A DNA stretch of 64,000 bases from Sphingomonas sp. HF-S4 (lineage in GTDB: Bacteria; Pseudomonadota; Alphaproteobacteria; Sphingomonadales; Sphingomonadaceae): the NCBI RefSeq assembly GCF_032911445.1, contig NZ_JAWJEJ010000001.1, positions 1,674,001-1,738,000 on the forward strand, read 5' to 3'. Of this stretch, positions 20,608 to 29,786 are shown in pieces (position 1 is the stretch's first letter; each line of letters begins with the position of its first letter). The notes under the pieces are model-generated. The model did not search any database, had not been told where the DNA came from, and saw only the letters and a program-made list of their open reading frames with translations. Both the position numbers and the translations under genes were made by a program.

Positions 20608-21162
20608 ATGATCCTCGACAAACCCGCCCTCCGCGCGAAGCTGCGCGCCACGCGCGATCTTTTCGCGGCGGAATCCTCGTCCGCGATCCTCGCGCCCGAG
20701 GCTTTTGTCGAACGGCTCCGCGCCGGCACGACGATCGCCACCTATTGCCCGGTCGCCAGCGAAGCCGATCCGACCCAGCTCGCGGCCGCGGCTGCCGCCG
20801 CCGGATGCAAGCTTGCCTTGCCCTTCGTCGTCGATCGCGCCGCGCCGATTCGTTTCCTCGCCTGGCAGCTCGGCGAGCCGCTGGTCGAAGGCCCTTTTAG
20901 CCTGCGCCAGCCCGATCCCGCGAGCCCAGAAGTCGCGCCCGACGTGATCCTGACGCCGCTCGTCGGCTTCGATCGCCGGCTCAACCGGCTCGGCCAGGGT
21001 GCGGGCCATTACGACCGCGCCTTCGCCCGCTACGAGGATGCGTGGCGCGTCGGCGTCGCCTGGTCGGTGCAGGAAATCCCCGCGATCCCGGCCGACATCT
21101 GGGACGTGCCGTTGCACGCGATCATCACCGAGAAAGGCATGCTATGGCACGCGGAGACGTGA
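20608..21162 (+). CDS. 5-formyltetrahydrofolate cyclo-ligase
   Basis: A 184-residue enzyme that converts 5-formyl-THF to methenyl-THF with ATP. The C-terminal signature LVGFDRRLNRLGQGAGHYDRAF and the N-terminal basic segment KPALRAKLRATRD are characteristic. The start is the ATG giving MILDKPALRAK, since the upstream part of the open frame falls in the 6S RNA region. It overlaps the next gene by 19 bases. Confidence 0.95.
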   Translation: MILDKPALRAKLRATRDLFAAESSSAILAPEAFVERLRAGTTIATYCPVASEADPTQLAAAAAAAGCKLALPFVVDRAAPIRFLAWQLGEPLVEGPFSLRQPDPASPEVAPDVILTPLVGFDRRLNRLGQGAGHYDRAFARYEDAWRVGVAWSVQEIPAIPADIWDVPLHAIITEKGMLWHAET

Positions 21163-21374
21163 AGGCGAGCTGGCGCAAGCCCGCCGGCGCGCTCGCGATC
21201 CTGCTGCTGATCCTCGTCTGGGTGGTGCTCGTCGCCAGCTTTTCCGGGCCGATCGGCACGCTGCCGGTCCTGGTCCAGGCATTGGTCTATGTCGTGCTCG
21301 GCATTGCCTGGATCCTGCCCTTGAAGCCGCTGCTGCGCTGGATGGAGACCGGGCAGTGGCGCCTGCCCAACTGA
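21144..21374 (+). CDS. DUF2842 membrane protein
   Basis: A 76-residue protein (MARGDVKASWRKPAG) with two membrane helices, about 14-33 and 42-61, the second holding ALVYVVLGIAWILPLKPLLRWM, a pattern of the DUF2842 family. It starts inside the cyclo-ligase gene, a 19-base overlap, so it is probably translated from the same message. Function unknown. Confidence 0.82.
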   Translation: MARGDVKASWRKPAGALAILLLILVWVVLVASFSGPIGTLPVLVQALVYVVLGIAWILPLKPLLRWMETGQWRLPN

Positions 21375-21431
21375 GCGGTCGCCAGCGCCCCAAACCCCGC
21401 TAGCCTAACCTCCGTAACGAACGGAGGAAAA

Positions 21432-21859
21432 ATGGCTTTCAGGCGCAGTCGAGGATCGGGTCTGGCAGGCTATTCGGACGCCGCGCTGCTGCTGGCGCGA
21501 CTGGTGATCGGCACCTTCCTGGTCTGGAGCGTTTGGGACAATATCCAGAACAGCCCGCGCATGGCCGAATTCGCACGCTTCCTCGCCGGCCACGGCTTTC
21601 CCTATTCCAAATGGCTCGCCCCGCTTTCGGTCTGGGCACAATTCGCCTGCGGCGTGGCCTTTGTCGCCGGCTTTCTCACCCGCTGGGCCGGGTAGTTTGC
21701 GCGGTGAACTTCGCGGTGGCGGTAGCTATGGTCGATGCCAAACTCGGCATTCGCGGCGCGTTCCCGGCGACCCGCCTGATCTTGTTCGGGCTGCTGTTCG
21801 CCACGCTTGGCGCGGGCCGTTATTCGATCGACGCGATGCTCGGCGGCTTCAGGCGTTGA
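21432..21859 (+). pseudogene. DoxX family membrane protein, frameshifted
   Basis: A good ribosome site (GGAGG) precedes the ATG. The first frame runs 87 codons (MAFRRSRGSGLAGYS...GVAFVAGFLTRWAG) and then meets TAG at 21693-21695. The DoxX-like sequence continues at once in the -1 frame (VVCAVNFAVAVAMVDAKLG...SIDAMLGGFRR) to 21859. One extra G in the GGG run at 21690-21692 would restore a protein of 142 residues with four helices. So it is a one-base deletion, a programmed shift or a sequencing error. DoxX-like proteins are small quinone- or thiosulphate-linked membrane proteins; no specific role can be given. Confidence 0.8.
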
Positions 21860-22237
21860 GGCGCCCCATCGGAACGGCATGGTTGCATCCTCCGCGGGCG
21901 GCACGACCTGCAGGCGAGGCGGCGCACCTTCGAGGACCGGCGGCGTCCGTGCCACCTCTTTGGCAGCGGCACGTCGCGAGCGGCAATATTCGTAATCGCT
22001 ATAGCTGTAGCGCCGCCGAGGCTTGGCGTTCCACAATTTGAGCAGCATCGCGGCAGGTTCGCGCAGCACTGCGTGGATCAACAGCACACAGGCCCCACAC
22101 GCCCAGAGCGGGATCGCCACCGGCGACGCCATTAGGAACAGGCGCCGGGTGCGGGTTCGCCAGTAAAGCGGATGGAAAGCGAGAAAGAGCCAGTCGGTAT
22201 GCCTGGCCTTCGATCTCTTGCTGTGGGTCTCCGTCAT
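21602..22237 (-). CDS. Hypothetical membrane protein, 3' end doubtful
   Basis: The ATG at 22237 (MTETHSKRSKARHTDW) has a strong AGGAG five bases upstream. The first 120 residues look genuine: a basic N-terminus, one or two helices around residues 30-60, then an Arg/Tyr-rich segment (RRRYSYSDYEYCRSRR). After about residue 125 the frame runs antisense through the 3' half of the DoxX gene and looks random. The natural stop may be near 21860, and a one-base indel could have removed it. I recognise no family. Confidence 0.5.
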   Translation of the reverse strand: MTETHSKRSKARHTDWLFLAFHPLYWRTRTRRLFLMASPVAIPLWACGACVLLIHAVLREPAAMLLKLWNAKPRRRYSYSDYEYCRSRRAAAKEVARTPPVLEGAPPRLQVVPPAEDATMPFRWGASTPEAAEHRVDRITARAKRGEQQPEQDQAGRRERAANAEFGIDHSYRHREVHRANYPAQRVRKPATKATPQANCAQTESGASHLE

Positions 22238-22427
22238 GCGAACTCCTGGCACGCGCGACCGCAAGCAAGCCATCTACCTGCAAACCCCGCCGCCGATCGG
22301 TTCCCGTACGCCGCGACATCTCACCGCAAGATTAGGAACGATGCCGTAGGACTACCGTAGCCCACGGACGGTCGCGTGCAGACCGAGTGCCCGCGATGAG
22401 GAGAAACGCTTTCGCGGTGAGGGGGCA

Positions 22428-22504
<77 letters not shown>

Positions 22505-22585
22505 TTGATCCAAGCGAGGCGACGCATGCCGCAATCTGGAAACCGCTGCGATTGAACCACATGGGAGCCCCAGGGGGATCCCGCG

Positions 22586-22662
<77 letters not shown>

Positions 22663-22706
22663 TCTCGAAGCGAGGAGGCGGCCACTAACCCCGGTGTTCG
22701 GGGGTG

Positions 22707-23948
22707 TCAACCGGATTGGTCGCGACTTTGTCGCCGATGCGTGCGGGTGTCGCCCGGATCGCCCACCAAGGTGCCGTGCTCGAACAGGAATCCCGCGATA
22801 TCGGGTTTGCCCGCGGCATTGAGCACGGTCTGGATGATGATCAGCAGCGGCACCGCGAGCAGCGCCCCCGGCGTGCCCCATACCCAGCCCCAGAAGCTCA
22901 GTGAGATCAGGATCAGGATCGGGCTGATCGTCAGCCGATGCCCGACGATCAGCGGGGTCACGACATTGGCCTCGATCAGGTGCGCGCCGATCATCAGCGC
23001 GGCCGGCAGCAGCGCCCACCAGATGTCGGCGAAGCTCATCAGCCCGCCCACCGCGAGCAGCAGCGCCGCCACCACGGGCCCGATATACGGGATATAGTTG
23101 AGCAGCGCGACGAGCCCGCCCCACATCAAGGGCGTCGGCATCCCGATCGCATAGAGCGCGCCCGCCACGATCAGTCCCAGCGTCACGTTGATCAGCGTGA
23201 TCGTGCCCAGATAGGCCGACGTATCGTCGACGACGTCCTGGATCACCCGCGCGGTCGCCATCGCGCCGCCGAAGCTCGCGCGCCGCGTGATCGCGTTGCG
23301 CCGCAGCCGGGTCCAGCCCGAGAGGAAGAAATAGATCACCAATATCGCGAAGAACATTTCGAGCAGCGCCGACGGCGCCGAGGTGGTGAACAGGTCGATC
23401 AGCGAACGCGGCGGCGCCACCGCGATCGTCTCGGGCTGGCGGACCGGGGTCGAGGCGAAGTTGGTCAGCGTCTTGTCGACGAAGCGCTCGAGGTTGGAAT
23501 AGAATTGGATCAGCGGCTCGAGATTGTGCTGGATCTGCGGGATGCTCTCGGGAAGCCGCTGCATCCATTGCCAGGCCGGCACGACGATCGACGCCAGCGC
23601 GATATTCGCTGCGATCAGGAACAGCAGCACGCAGATCAACGCCGCCAACGGCGCCGGCACGCGGTGCCGCTCGAGCCATTCGAGCATCGGCACCATCGCA
23701 ATCGCGATCACCAACGCGGCGGTGAGCGGCAGGAAAAACGGCGAACCCTCACGAAGGGCAAAGGGGATCGCGAAGAGCAGCCCGACGCCGATCATCAGCG
23801 CCAGCGCCGCCATCAGCCGGTCGCGTTTCTGCCCGTCGCCCAATGTCTCCGGCGGCTCGGCCGACAGGATCGGCTCGCGCGGCGCCCCCGGCGGAATCCC
23901 CCCGTCGCTCTCGCTGCCCCCGCCTGATGCCCGCGGCTGCTCGTCCAC
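22707..23948 (-). CDS. AI-2E family (PerM-like) transporter
   Basis: A 413-residue polytopic protein. After a polar 45-residue N-terminus there are two helices, an extracytoplasmic-type domain (about 115-185), and then five to six helices. The family signature PLMWGGLVALLNYIPYIGPVVAA is near residue 275. The late segment ISLSFWGWVWGTPGALLAVPLLIIIQTV is also typical. Members export diverse solutes, and autoinducer transport is proven for few. The GTG start has AAGGAG upstream. Its promoter region overlaps the 5' side of the divergent glpK. Confidence 0.9.
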   Translation of the reverse strand: MDEQPRASGGGSESDGGIPPGAPREPILSAEPPETLGDGQKRDRLMAALALMIGVGLLFAIPFALREGSPFFLPLTAALVIAIAMVPMLEWLERHRVPAPLAALICVLLFLIAANIALASIVVPAWQWMQRLPESIPQIQHNLEPLIQFYSNLERFVDKTLTNFASTPVRQPETIAVAPPRSLIDLFTTSAPSALLEMFFAILVIYFFLSGWTRLRRNAITRRASFGGAMATARVIQDVVDDTSAYLGTITLINVTLGLIVAGALYAIGMPTPLMWGGLVALLNYIPYIGPVVAALLLAVGGLMSFADIWWALLPAALMIGAHLIEANVVTPLIVGHRLTISPILILISLSFWGWVWGTPGALLAVPLLIIIQTVLNAAGKPDIAGFLFEHGTLVGDPGDTRTHRRQSRDQSG

Positions 23949-24016
23949 CCGAAGCTCTCCTTCATCTCTCTACTAGGGGGCGGTTGCGCGGCCTGCAATC
24001 CGGGCTAGGCTGGGGC

Positions 24017-25477
24017 ATGGGCGAACTCCTGCTGGTCCTCGACGAGGGCACCACCTCCATGCGCGCAATGATCTTCGAGCCGGGCGGCGCATGCGTCGCC
24101 ACCCATGCCGCCGACCTCACCCAGCATTATCCGGGACCGGGGCTTGTCGAGCATGACGCCGCCGAGATCTGGGAGCGCACCCTCGCCTGCGCCCAGCAGG
24201 CGATCGAGCGGGCCGGCGGCGCCGATCGGATCGCGGCGATCGGCATCACCAACCAGCGCGAGACGATCGTCTTCTGGGACAAGACCACCGGCGAGCCCCT
24301 CGCCCCCGCGATCGTCTGGCAGGACCGGCGCAGCGCCGCGATGTGCCGTGCGTGGCGCGAGGCCGGCGAGGAACCCGGCGTCCAGGCGCGCACCGGGCTG
24401 CTGCTCGATCCCTATTTCTCGGGCACCAAGATCGCCTGGGCGATGGCCAACTGGCCGCAGCTCAAGCAGGCGGGCGACAGGCTGGCGATCGGGACGATCG
24501 AGAGCTGGCTGGTCTGGAAACTGACCGGCGGCCTCCACATCACCGATGCCACCAACGCTTCGCGCACCCTGCTGATGGGCTTGGGCAGCGGCGGCTGGAG
24601 CGACGGGCTGCTCGACATGTTCTCCGCCCCGCGCGACGCGCTGCCCGAGATCGTCGACTGCGCCGGGCGCTTGGGCACCACCAAGGTCTTTGGCGGCGAG
24701 ATCCCGATCTGCGGCCTCGCCGGCGACCAGCAATCGGCGACGATCGGCCAGGCGTGCCTCACCAAGGGTGAGACCAAGGCGACCTTCGGCACCGGCGCGT
24801 TCATTCTTACCAATGCCGGCACCACCCCGCCCAGCTCTAAGCACCGGCTGCTTGCCACGGTGCTATGGCAATTGAACGGTCGGCGCACCTACGCAATCGA
24901 GGGCTCAGTGTTCGTCGCCGGCAGCCTGGTCCAGTGGCTGCGCGACTCGATCGGGTTGATCGGGACGGCCCCCGAGACCGAGACGCTAGCCCGATCGGTG
25001 CCCGACACTGGCGGCGTCTATCTCGTCCCTGCGCTCAGCGGCCTCGGCGCACCCTGGTGGGAACCCGAGGCGCGCGGGGCACTGTCCGGGCTCAGCTTCT
25101 CGAGCACCCGCGCGCACATCGTCCGCGCTGCGCTTGAATCGATGGCGTATCAGAGCCATGACCTGAAGACCGCCTTCGCCGCCGACGGCGCCGATTGGGC
25201 ACGGCTGCGCGTCGATGGCGGCATGGTCGCCAACGACTGGATGGCGCAGGACCTTGCCGACATCCTCGCCCTCCCCGTCGACCGCCCCGCCTTCGCCGAG
25301 ACCACTGCGCTCGGTGCCGCGATGCTTGCGGGCGTGGGTTGTGGGCTGTTCAGTGGGCTCGAGGAGGCCGCCAGCATGCGCAGCGAGGGAACGACATTCG
25401 AACCCAAGCTCGACGATGATGCGCGCCGGCAACGACTTTCAGGCTGGAAGGCAGCCGTCCGACACGTCGCCGGGTGA
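24017..25477 (+). CDS. glpK: Glycerol kinase
   Basis: A 486-residue FGGY kinase that phosphorylates glycerol. The N-terminal phosphate loop LDEGTTSMRAMIF, the ITNQRETIVFWDK segment, the glycerol-site region AIVWQDRR, and the C-terminal RVDGGMVANDWMAQDLADIL are present. The start at 24017 (MGELLLVLDEGTTS) fits the family; earlier in-frame codons overlap the divergent permease gene. No glpF or glpD is adjacent, so uptake genes must be elsewhere. Confidence 0.95.
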   Translation: MGELLLVLDEGTTSMRAMIFEPGGACVATHAADLTQHYPGPGLVEHDAAEIWERTLACAQQAIERAGGADRIAAIGITNQRETIVFWDKTTGEPLAPAIVWQDRRSAAMCRAWREAGEEPGVQARTGLLLDPYFSGTKIAWAMANWPQLKQAGDRLAIGTIESWLVWKLTGGLHITDATNASRTLLMGLGSGGWSDGLLDMFSAPRDALPEIVDCAGRLGTTKVFGGEIPICGLAGDQQSATIGQACLTKGETKATFGTGAFILTNAGTTPPSSKHRLLATVLWQLNGRRTYAIEGSVFVAGSLVQWLRDSIGLIGTAPETETLARSVPDTGGVYLVPALSGLGAPWWEPEARGALSGLSFSSTRAHIVRAALESMAYQSHDLKTAFAADGADWARLRVDGGMVANDWMAQDLADILALPVDRPAFAETTALGAAMLAGVGCGLFSGLEEAASMRSEGTTFEPKLDDDARRQRLSGWKAAVRHVAG

Positions 25478-25481
25478 GGAT

Positions 25482-25850
25482 ATGCGCCTTCACCGCGGCT
25501 ATGCGCTGCTCGCCCTAGCCCTCTTCCTAATCGAAGTCGGGATCGCCCTCTTCGTGCGCGATCGCTTCGTCCGTCCCTATCTCGGCGACACGCTCGCCGT
25601 CATCCTCGTCTATGCGACCCTGCGCGCCGGTTTTCGCATCGATGTCCTGCGAGCAGTGGCGATCGCCCTGTCCATCGCCGTCACGATCGAGCTCGCGCAA
25701 CTCATTCGCCTGCTCGATATGCTCGGGCTGGAGCACAACAGGATCGCCCGCATCGTGCTCGGCTATGGCTTCGAGCTGAAGGATCTGGCCGCCTATGCCG
25801 CGGGTGCGCTGCTCGTCGTCGCAGCCGAGCGTTGGCGCGCAGCAATGTAG
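25482..25850 (+). CDS. DUF2809 family membrane protein
   Basis: A 122-residue protein with four predicted helices, starting MRLHRGYALLALALFLIEVG. The segment ALFVRDRFVRPYLGDTLAVILVY and the later TIELAQLI match the DUF2809 pattern. It starts four bases after the glpK stop, with GAGGAT upstream, so it is likely co-transcribed. Function unknown. Its last 58 bases overlap the convergent DUF885 gene. Confidence 0.8.
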   Translation: MRLHRGYALLALALFLIEVGIALFVRDRFVRPYLGDTLAVILVYATLRAGFRIDVLRAVAIALSIAVTIELAQLIRLLDMLGLEHNRIARIVLGYGFELKDLAAYAAGALLVVAAERWRAAM

Positions 25851-27637
25851 CGGTCGACTTCCTCTTCCAGCACGTCGAGCGGCAGCGCGCCCTGTGCCAG
25901 CACCGCCTCGTGGAAGTCGCGAATGTCGAACCGCGCGCCCAGCACGCGCTCTGCCTTCTCGCGCAACCCGGCTATCCGCAATTGGCCGACCATGTAGCTG
26001 GTCGCCTGGCCCGGCCAATTGAAATAACGATCGACTTCGCGCGCGATGTCGGTCTCCGAAACCGAGCTATTCGCGCGGAAATAGGCGATCGACCGCGCCC
26101 GGTCCCAGCGCTTGGCGTGAATGCCCGTATCGAGCACCAGCCGGATCGCGCGCCACACCTGCAGCGACAGCATCCCGAACCGCGCATAGGGATCCTTGTA
26201 CGCTCCCATCTCCTGGGCCAGCCGCTCCGAATAAAGTCCCCAGCCCTCGGTATAGGCGCCATAACCGCCGAACTTGCGGAACTTGGGCAGCCCGGCGAGC
26301 TCCTGCTGGCGGGCGATCTGGAAATGATGCCCCGGCGCGCCTTCATGCGCGGCGATCCCAGCGACCTGCACCTTCTGCGTCTGGTTCATGTCGACCAGAT
26401 TGACGTAATAGATGCCGGGCCGCGTCCCGTCGGCCGAAGGCCGGTTGTAGAAGGCGGTCGAGGCGGTGCCTTCGCGCCACTTCTCCACGGCCCGGACTTC
26501 CAGCGGCGCCTTTGGCAGCACACGGAAATAGCGCGGCGCCACCTCCATCACCGACGCGATCACCGCACGGGCGTCGCTCAGATAGGCTTCACGCCCGGCA
26601 TCGGTATTGGGATATTTGAACTTCGGATCGGTGCGGATGTGATCGAAGAACTGCTCCAGCGTGCCGGCGAAGCCGACCTCGCGCTTGATCGCCTCCATCT
26701 CCGCGCGGATCGCTGCGACCTGCTTGAGTCCCAGCGTGTGGATTTCGTCGGCGCTGAGGGAGGTCGTGGTCGAGCTCTTCAGCCGATCGGCATAATAGGC
26801 CGCGCCGTCGGGCAGGCTCCACGCGCCGAAATCGCCCTTGGACTTGGGCTCGATCTCGTCGAGCGCGGCGAGCAGCGTGTCATAGCCGCGGCGGAAGGGC
26901 CCGGTCAGCGCCGCCCGCACATCGGCCAGCAATTGCTCGCGCACAGCCGCGGGCACCTCCAGCGCACCGACCTTCTTGCGGAAATCGGCCATCAGCGTCG
27001 AATCGGGCCCGCCATCGAATGGCGCGCCGGTGATCACTTTCCGGGCGTCGGCACGCGCGGGTGCGAAATTGACCTTGTTGGGCACGATGCCCGCCGCCGC
27101 CTGGCTCCGCATGTGCGCCGCGACCTCGCGCATCACGCGTTCGGTGTCGCGCAGCCGGGCAATATAGGCGCTGGCGTCCTCGGGCGTATCGATCTTGTGG
27201 TTGTTGATCAGCAGCACGGGGATCGCCCCTGCCGGGCTGCCATTGGTGGAGACCGGAAAGCGCAGCTTGCGGAAACGGAAGGCACTGCGACCACGCTCGG
27301 CCTCATATTCGAACAGGCGATAGCTCACTCGCGCGCTCGCGCCCAACTGCGCAGGCTTGAACCGCGCGCGCATCTCCTTGAGCTGGCGCTCGGCCAGGTC
27401 GCGCCGCCGGACGGGCGTCGCATCGGTATAGTCGTCGAGCCGGTCGTACTTGGTCTTGAAGCCCAGCTGGGTCTGCGCCTCGGGGCTCAGCGCGAGTTGT
27501 GCATCATAAGCCGCGTCGAGGAACGCGATCAGCGCCGCATCCTGCGTCTCCGCCGGAGCAGCCTGAACCGGCAACGGCGCGTTCGCCTGCAGCAGCGGCG
27601 CGGCGGGCAACAACATCAAGGCGTAAACGGCGCGCAT
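25793..27637 (-). CDS. DUF885 family metallopeptidase-like protein, exported
   Basis: A 614-residue protein with a signal peptide (about residues 1-18) and the DUF885 architecture. The metal-binding motif HEGAPGHHFQ lies near residue 430 and EGWGLYSERLAQEMG, which supplies a further acidic ligand, follows about 40 residues later. The family is distantly related to M2/M3/M32-type gluzincins and some members cleave dipeptides or tripeptides. The intact HExxxGH motif predicts activity in the periplasm. Convergent with and overlapping the DUF2809 gene. Confidence 0.92.
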   Translation of the reverse strand: MRAVYALMLLPAAPLLQANAPLPVQAAPAETQDAALIAFLDAAYDAQLALSPEAQTQLGFKTKYDRLDDYTDATPVRRRDLAERQLKEMRARFKPAQLGASARVSYRLFEYEAERGRSAFRFRKLRFPVSTNGSPAGAIPVLLINNHKIDTPEDASAYIARLRDTERVMREVAAHMRSQAAAGIVPNKVNFAPARADARKVITGAPFDGGPDSTLMADFRKKVGALEVPAAVREQLLADVRAALTGPFRRGYDTLLAALDEIEPKSKGDFGAWSLPDGAAYYADRLKSSTTTSLSADEIHTLGLKQVAAIRAEMEAIKREVGFAGTLEQFFDHIRTDPKFKYPNTDAGREAYLSDARAVIASVMEVAPRYFRVLPKAPLEVRAVEKWREGTASTAFYNRPSADGTRPGIYYVNLVDMNQTQKVQVAGIAAHEGAPGHHFQIARQQELAGLPKFRKFGGYGAYTEGWGLYSERLAQEMGAYKDPYARFGMLSLQVWRAIRLVLDTGIHAKRWDRARSIAYFRANSSVSETDIAREVDRYFNWPGQATSYMVGQLRIAGLREKAERVLGARFDIRDFHEAVLAQGALPLDVLEEEVDRYIAARQRSAATTSSAPAA

Positions 27638-27709
27638 CGGAATCTCCTGTCGATGCAGCGCTTGTCGCGCGCTCCCCCGAGCTACGCAATGCCGCCCTTC
27701 GATCAGAGA

Positions 27710-27726
27710 GCTGGTGGGCCCGGCAG
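27710..27726. repeat. Left attachment-like repeat of tRNA-Ile2
   Basis: GCTGGTGGGCCCGGCAG occurs here and again at 30220-30236, where it forms the CCA end and acceptor/T-stem base of tRNA-Ile2. It sits just upstream of the DUF885 gene start and corresponds to no tRNA gene by itself, so it is a tRNA 3'-end duplication. Confidence 0.65.
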
Positions 27727-27878
27727 AAGTCCATGAACCACGCCACTACAATGGCTTAGCTTGTCTAACCTGCACCTAAAGCGTGAGAAATGCCTCTGCT
27801 GGACGATAAAATTTGTCTAGCCTCTCCGGGTGATCTTCACTCTTCCCTGTGGTTGCAACGTTCCGGCAGCTTTCGCCC

Positions 27879-28047
27879 CTATTGTGTTGAAAAACTACGG
27901 ATGGGGTCCGAAAGCGCTCTAAAGCAGCAATCCGTGCACGAAATCGTATGTTCCAGCATGATTGCTGTGCGAATCATCAGAATCGTGCAGCAATGTGTCT
28001 CGGTTCAACCCAGCGAGCGGGCCCATAAGAGTTTTTCAACAGAATAG
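27879..28047. mobile_element. MITE-like element with 18-bp terminal inverted repeats
   Basis: The left end reads CTATTGTGTTGAAAAACT (27879-27896). The right end (28030-28047) is its inverted copy with one mismatch. The 169-bp interior has no substantial gene. The terminal sequence looks like the ends of bacterial transposons of the IS5/IS1182 type, so this may be an internally deleted derivative mobilised in trans. I see no clear target duplication. Confidence 0.6.
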
Positions 28048-28259
28048 TCCCAATAGCGGACATTCGCACAAGCTCGATAATGGTGAGAACGTTCAGACTG
28101 GAGCGGGCGATTCATGACGCGGCGAGATGTGCTGGGGGTAGCCCGGTGGGCGTGGCGCGGTATCATACCTCACGTGCTTCTCAACGAGACGTGTCTGTGG
28201 CCGCGCGGCGGAGGAGGCGTCTCTAAAATGAGAGCGGAGGCCAGGGGGCGTCAAGAAAA

Positions 28260-29786
28260 ATGATGTCGAAGCGATCGACCAGAATGTTGGATGAATATCG
28301 GCGGCCCGCGCGCGATGTTCGAATCGAGATCTCTTGGCTTGTTCCGGATCAGAACATGACCGAGCAATATGTGCTGCCGCCACGCAGTTTTCGCCTTATT
28401 CTAAATTATCTGAAGCGCGTCGGGCTGGTTCAGGTCGTCCGCAAGGTCCGCTCTCGCGTTTCGGAGGCGCGTCGGAACCGAAAAGTGTCGGCTATTGGCG
28501 TTGGCCTAGCGATCGAGGTGCCTGATACTATGGAAGGCGGGGTCCGCGTGGGCGACTTCGTACTTTTCTACGCGCCCAGCATCAATCCCGATGCCTCGCG
28601 CGCGGTTATCGACGTTGACCTTGCTCTGAGGATCGATGGGCTTCTATCGCCTGAAGGTGCGAGGCCGTCGGCGGCGCTGGCCGAGATGGCCGGGTGGTCG
28701 CACTATTCCGGTGCTGCATTCAATAAAGACCGTGTCCGCTCCGACCTCAGCGCATTGGCGAAGCGTTTGCGCGCGACGAACGATGGGCAGGCGGCGCAGG
28801 TGCCGTTGGCTCACATCGCAGAACAGGCCATCGACATCAGCAAAAGGCGAAGTGGCCGGTCGACCGCCGTAATTTTCGGGCTCGGACATTATGCAAAGCA
28901 CATTATCGTGCCTAACCTGCCGCGGGCCTTCGCTATCGAGGCGGTGCACGAGATTGACCCCGATCAGCTGGAGTCATGGCCGCGCGCCGTGCGTCGGCGG
29001 GACACCGCACCGTTTCCGCGGGATGACGAGCACTACGATCTTTGGCTAATCGCCGGATTCCACCACACGCACAGCGACATCGCTGTGGAGGCGATGCGGC
29101 GAGGGGGGGCTGTCGCCGTCGAGAAGCCCATCGCAACCACTCGGGAGGGGCTGAGTTCGATCGAGGCGCTAGTGAGTGAGAGTGCATCCAACCGCTTCTT
29201 TGCCTGCTTCCATAGGCGCTACGTCGCTTACAACGCCTGGATCCGTGCAGATCTCGAACTTGAGCCGGGTATGCCAGTCCACTACAATTGCATCTCTTAT
29301 GATATCCCAATCTCGCGCCATCATTGGTATTCATGGCCGAACTCGCGCAGCCGCATGATCTCTAATGGGTGTCATTGGATCGACCATTTCATGCTGCTGA
29401 ACGACTATTCGCCGGTGGTAGCGCACACTGCAGTGCGTGGTGTCGGGCAGAACTGCCTCGGCTGGCTGCGTCTCGCTAATGGGGCTGAGATGTCGCTGCA
29501 TCTTAGCGAGATCGGAGGTAGCCCCTTCGGCGTGCGCGACCATGTCGAAGTCAGCGTCGAAGGCCGTACCGCGATTGTAAGCGACAGCGCGCTCTACACT
29601 GCAGTCGACAAGCTGCGAACAATCCGCAGAATCCGCGTAAATCCGCTTTCGGCATATCGGGCGATGTATCGCGAGATCGGTAGAAAGGTCCTGCTTGGCG
29701 AGCCGGGTGACTCACTCATCACGTTGCGATCGAGCGCCGCTGCGATCGAGCTCGACCGCCTGCTCGAGCAGCAACCGCCAACTTGA
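28260..29786 (+). CDS. Gfo/Idh/MocA-type oxidoreductase, apparently a cut-down bi-domain protein
   Basis: A 508-residue protein. Residues about 200-480 form a Gfo/Idh/MocA oxidoreductase: AVIFGLGHYAKHIIVPNLP (nucleotide-binding strand), the AVEKPIAT motif with the family Lys, and HWIDHFMLLND. The first 130 residues (LKRVGLVQVVRKVRSRVSEAR...GVRVGDFVLFY) recall the N-terminal alcohol-dehydrogenase-like part of bi-domain oxidoreductases found in polysaccharide loci, but no second nucleotide-binding domain is visible. Tandem ATGs begin it and no clear ribosome site is seen. It is the only sizeable gene in the tRNA-Ile2 insertion. Confidence 0.75.
   Translation: MMSKRSTRMLDEYRRPARDVRIEISWLVPDQNMTEQYVLPPRSFRLILNYLKRVGLVQVVRKVRSRVSEARRNRKVSAIGVGLAIEVPDTMEGGVRVGDFVLFYAPSINPDASRAVIDVDLALRIDGLLSPEGARPSAALAEMAGWSHYSGAAFNKDRVRSDLSALAKRLRATNDGQAAQVPLAHIAEQAIDISKRRSGRSTAVIFGLGHYAKHIIVPNLPRAFAIEAVHEIDPDQLESWPRAVRRRDTAPFPRDDEHYDLWLIAGFHHTHSDIAVEAMRRGGAVAVEKPIATTREGLSSIEALVSESASNRFFACFHRRYVAYNAWIRADLELEPGMPVHYNCISYDIPISRHHWYSWPNSRSRMISNGCHWIDHFMLLNDYSPVVAHTAVRGVGQNCLGWLRLANGAEMSLHLSEIGGSPFGVRDHVEVSVEGRTAIVSDSALYTAVDKLRTIRRIRVNPLSAYRAMYREIGRKVLLGEPGDSLITLRSSAAAIELDRLLEQQPPT

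Noticed and set aside
27790..28047. 85-codon protein in the tRNA-Ile2 insertion
   Set aside because: The frame runs through the inverted end of the MITE-like element and has no ribosome site.
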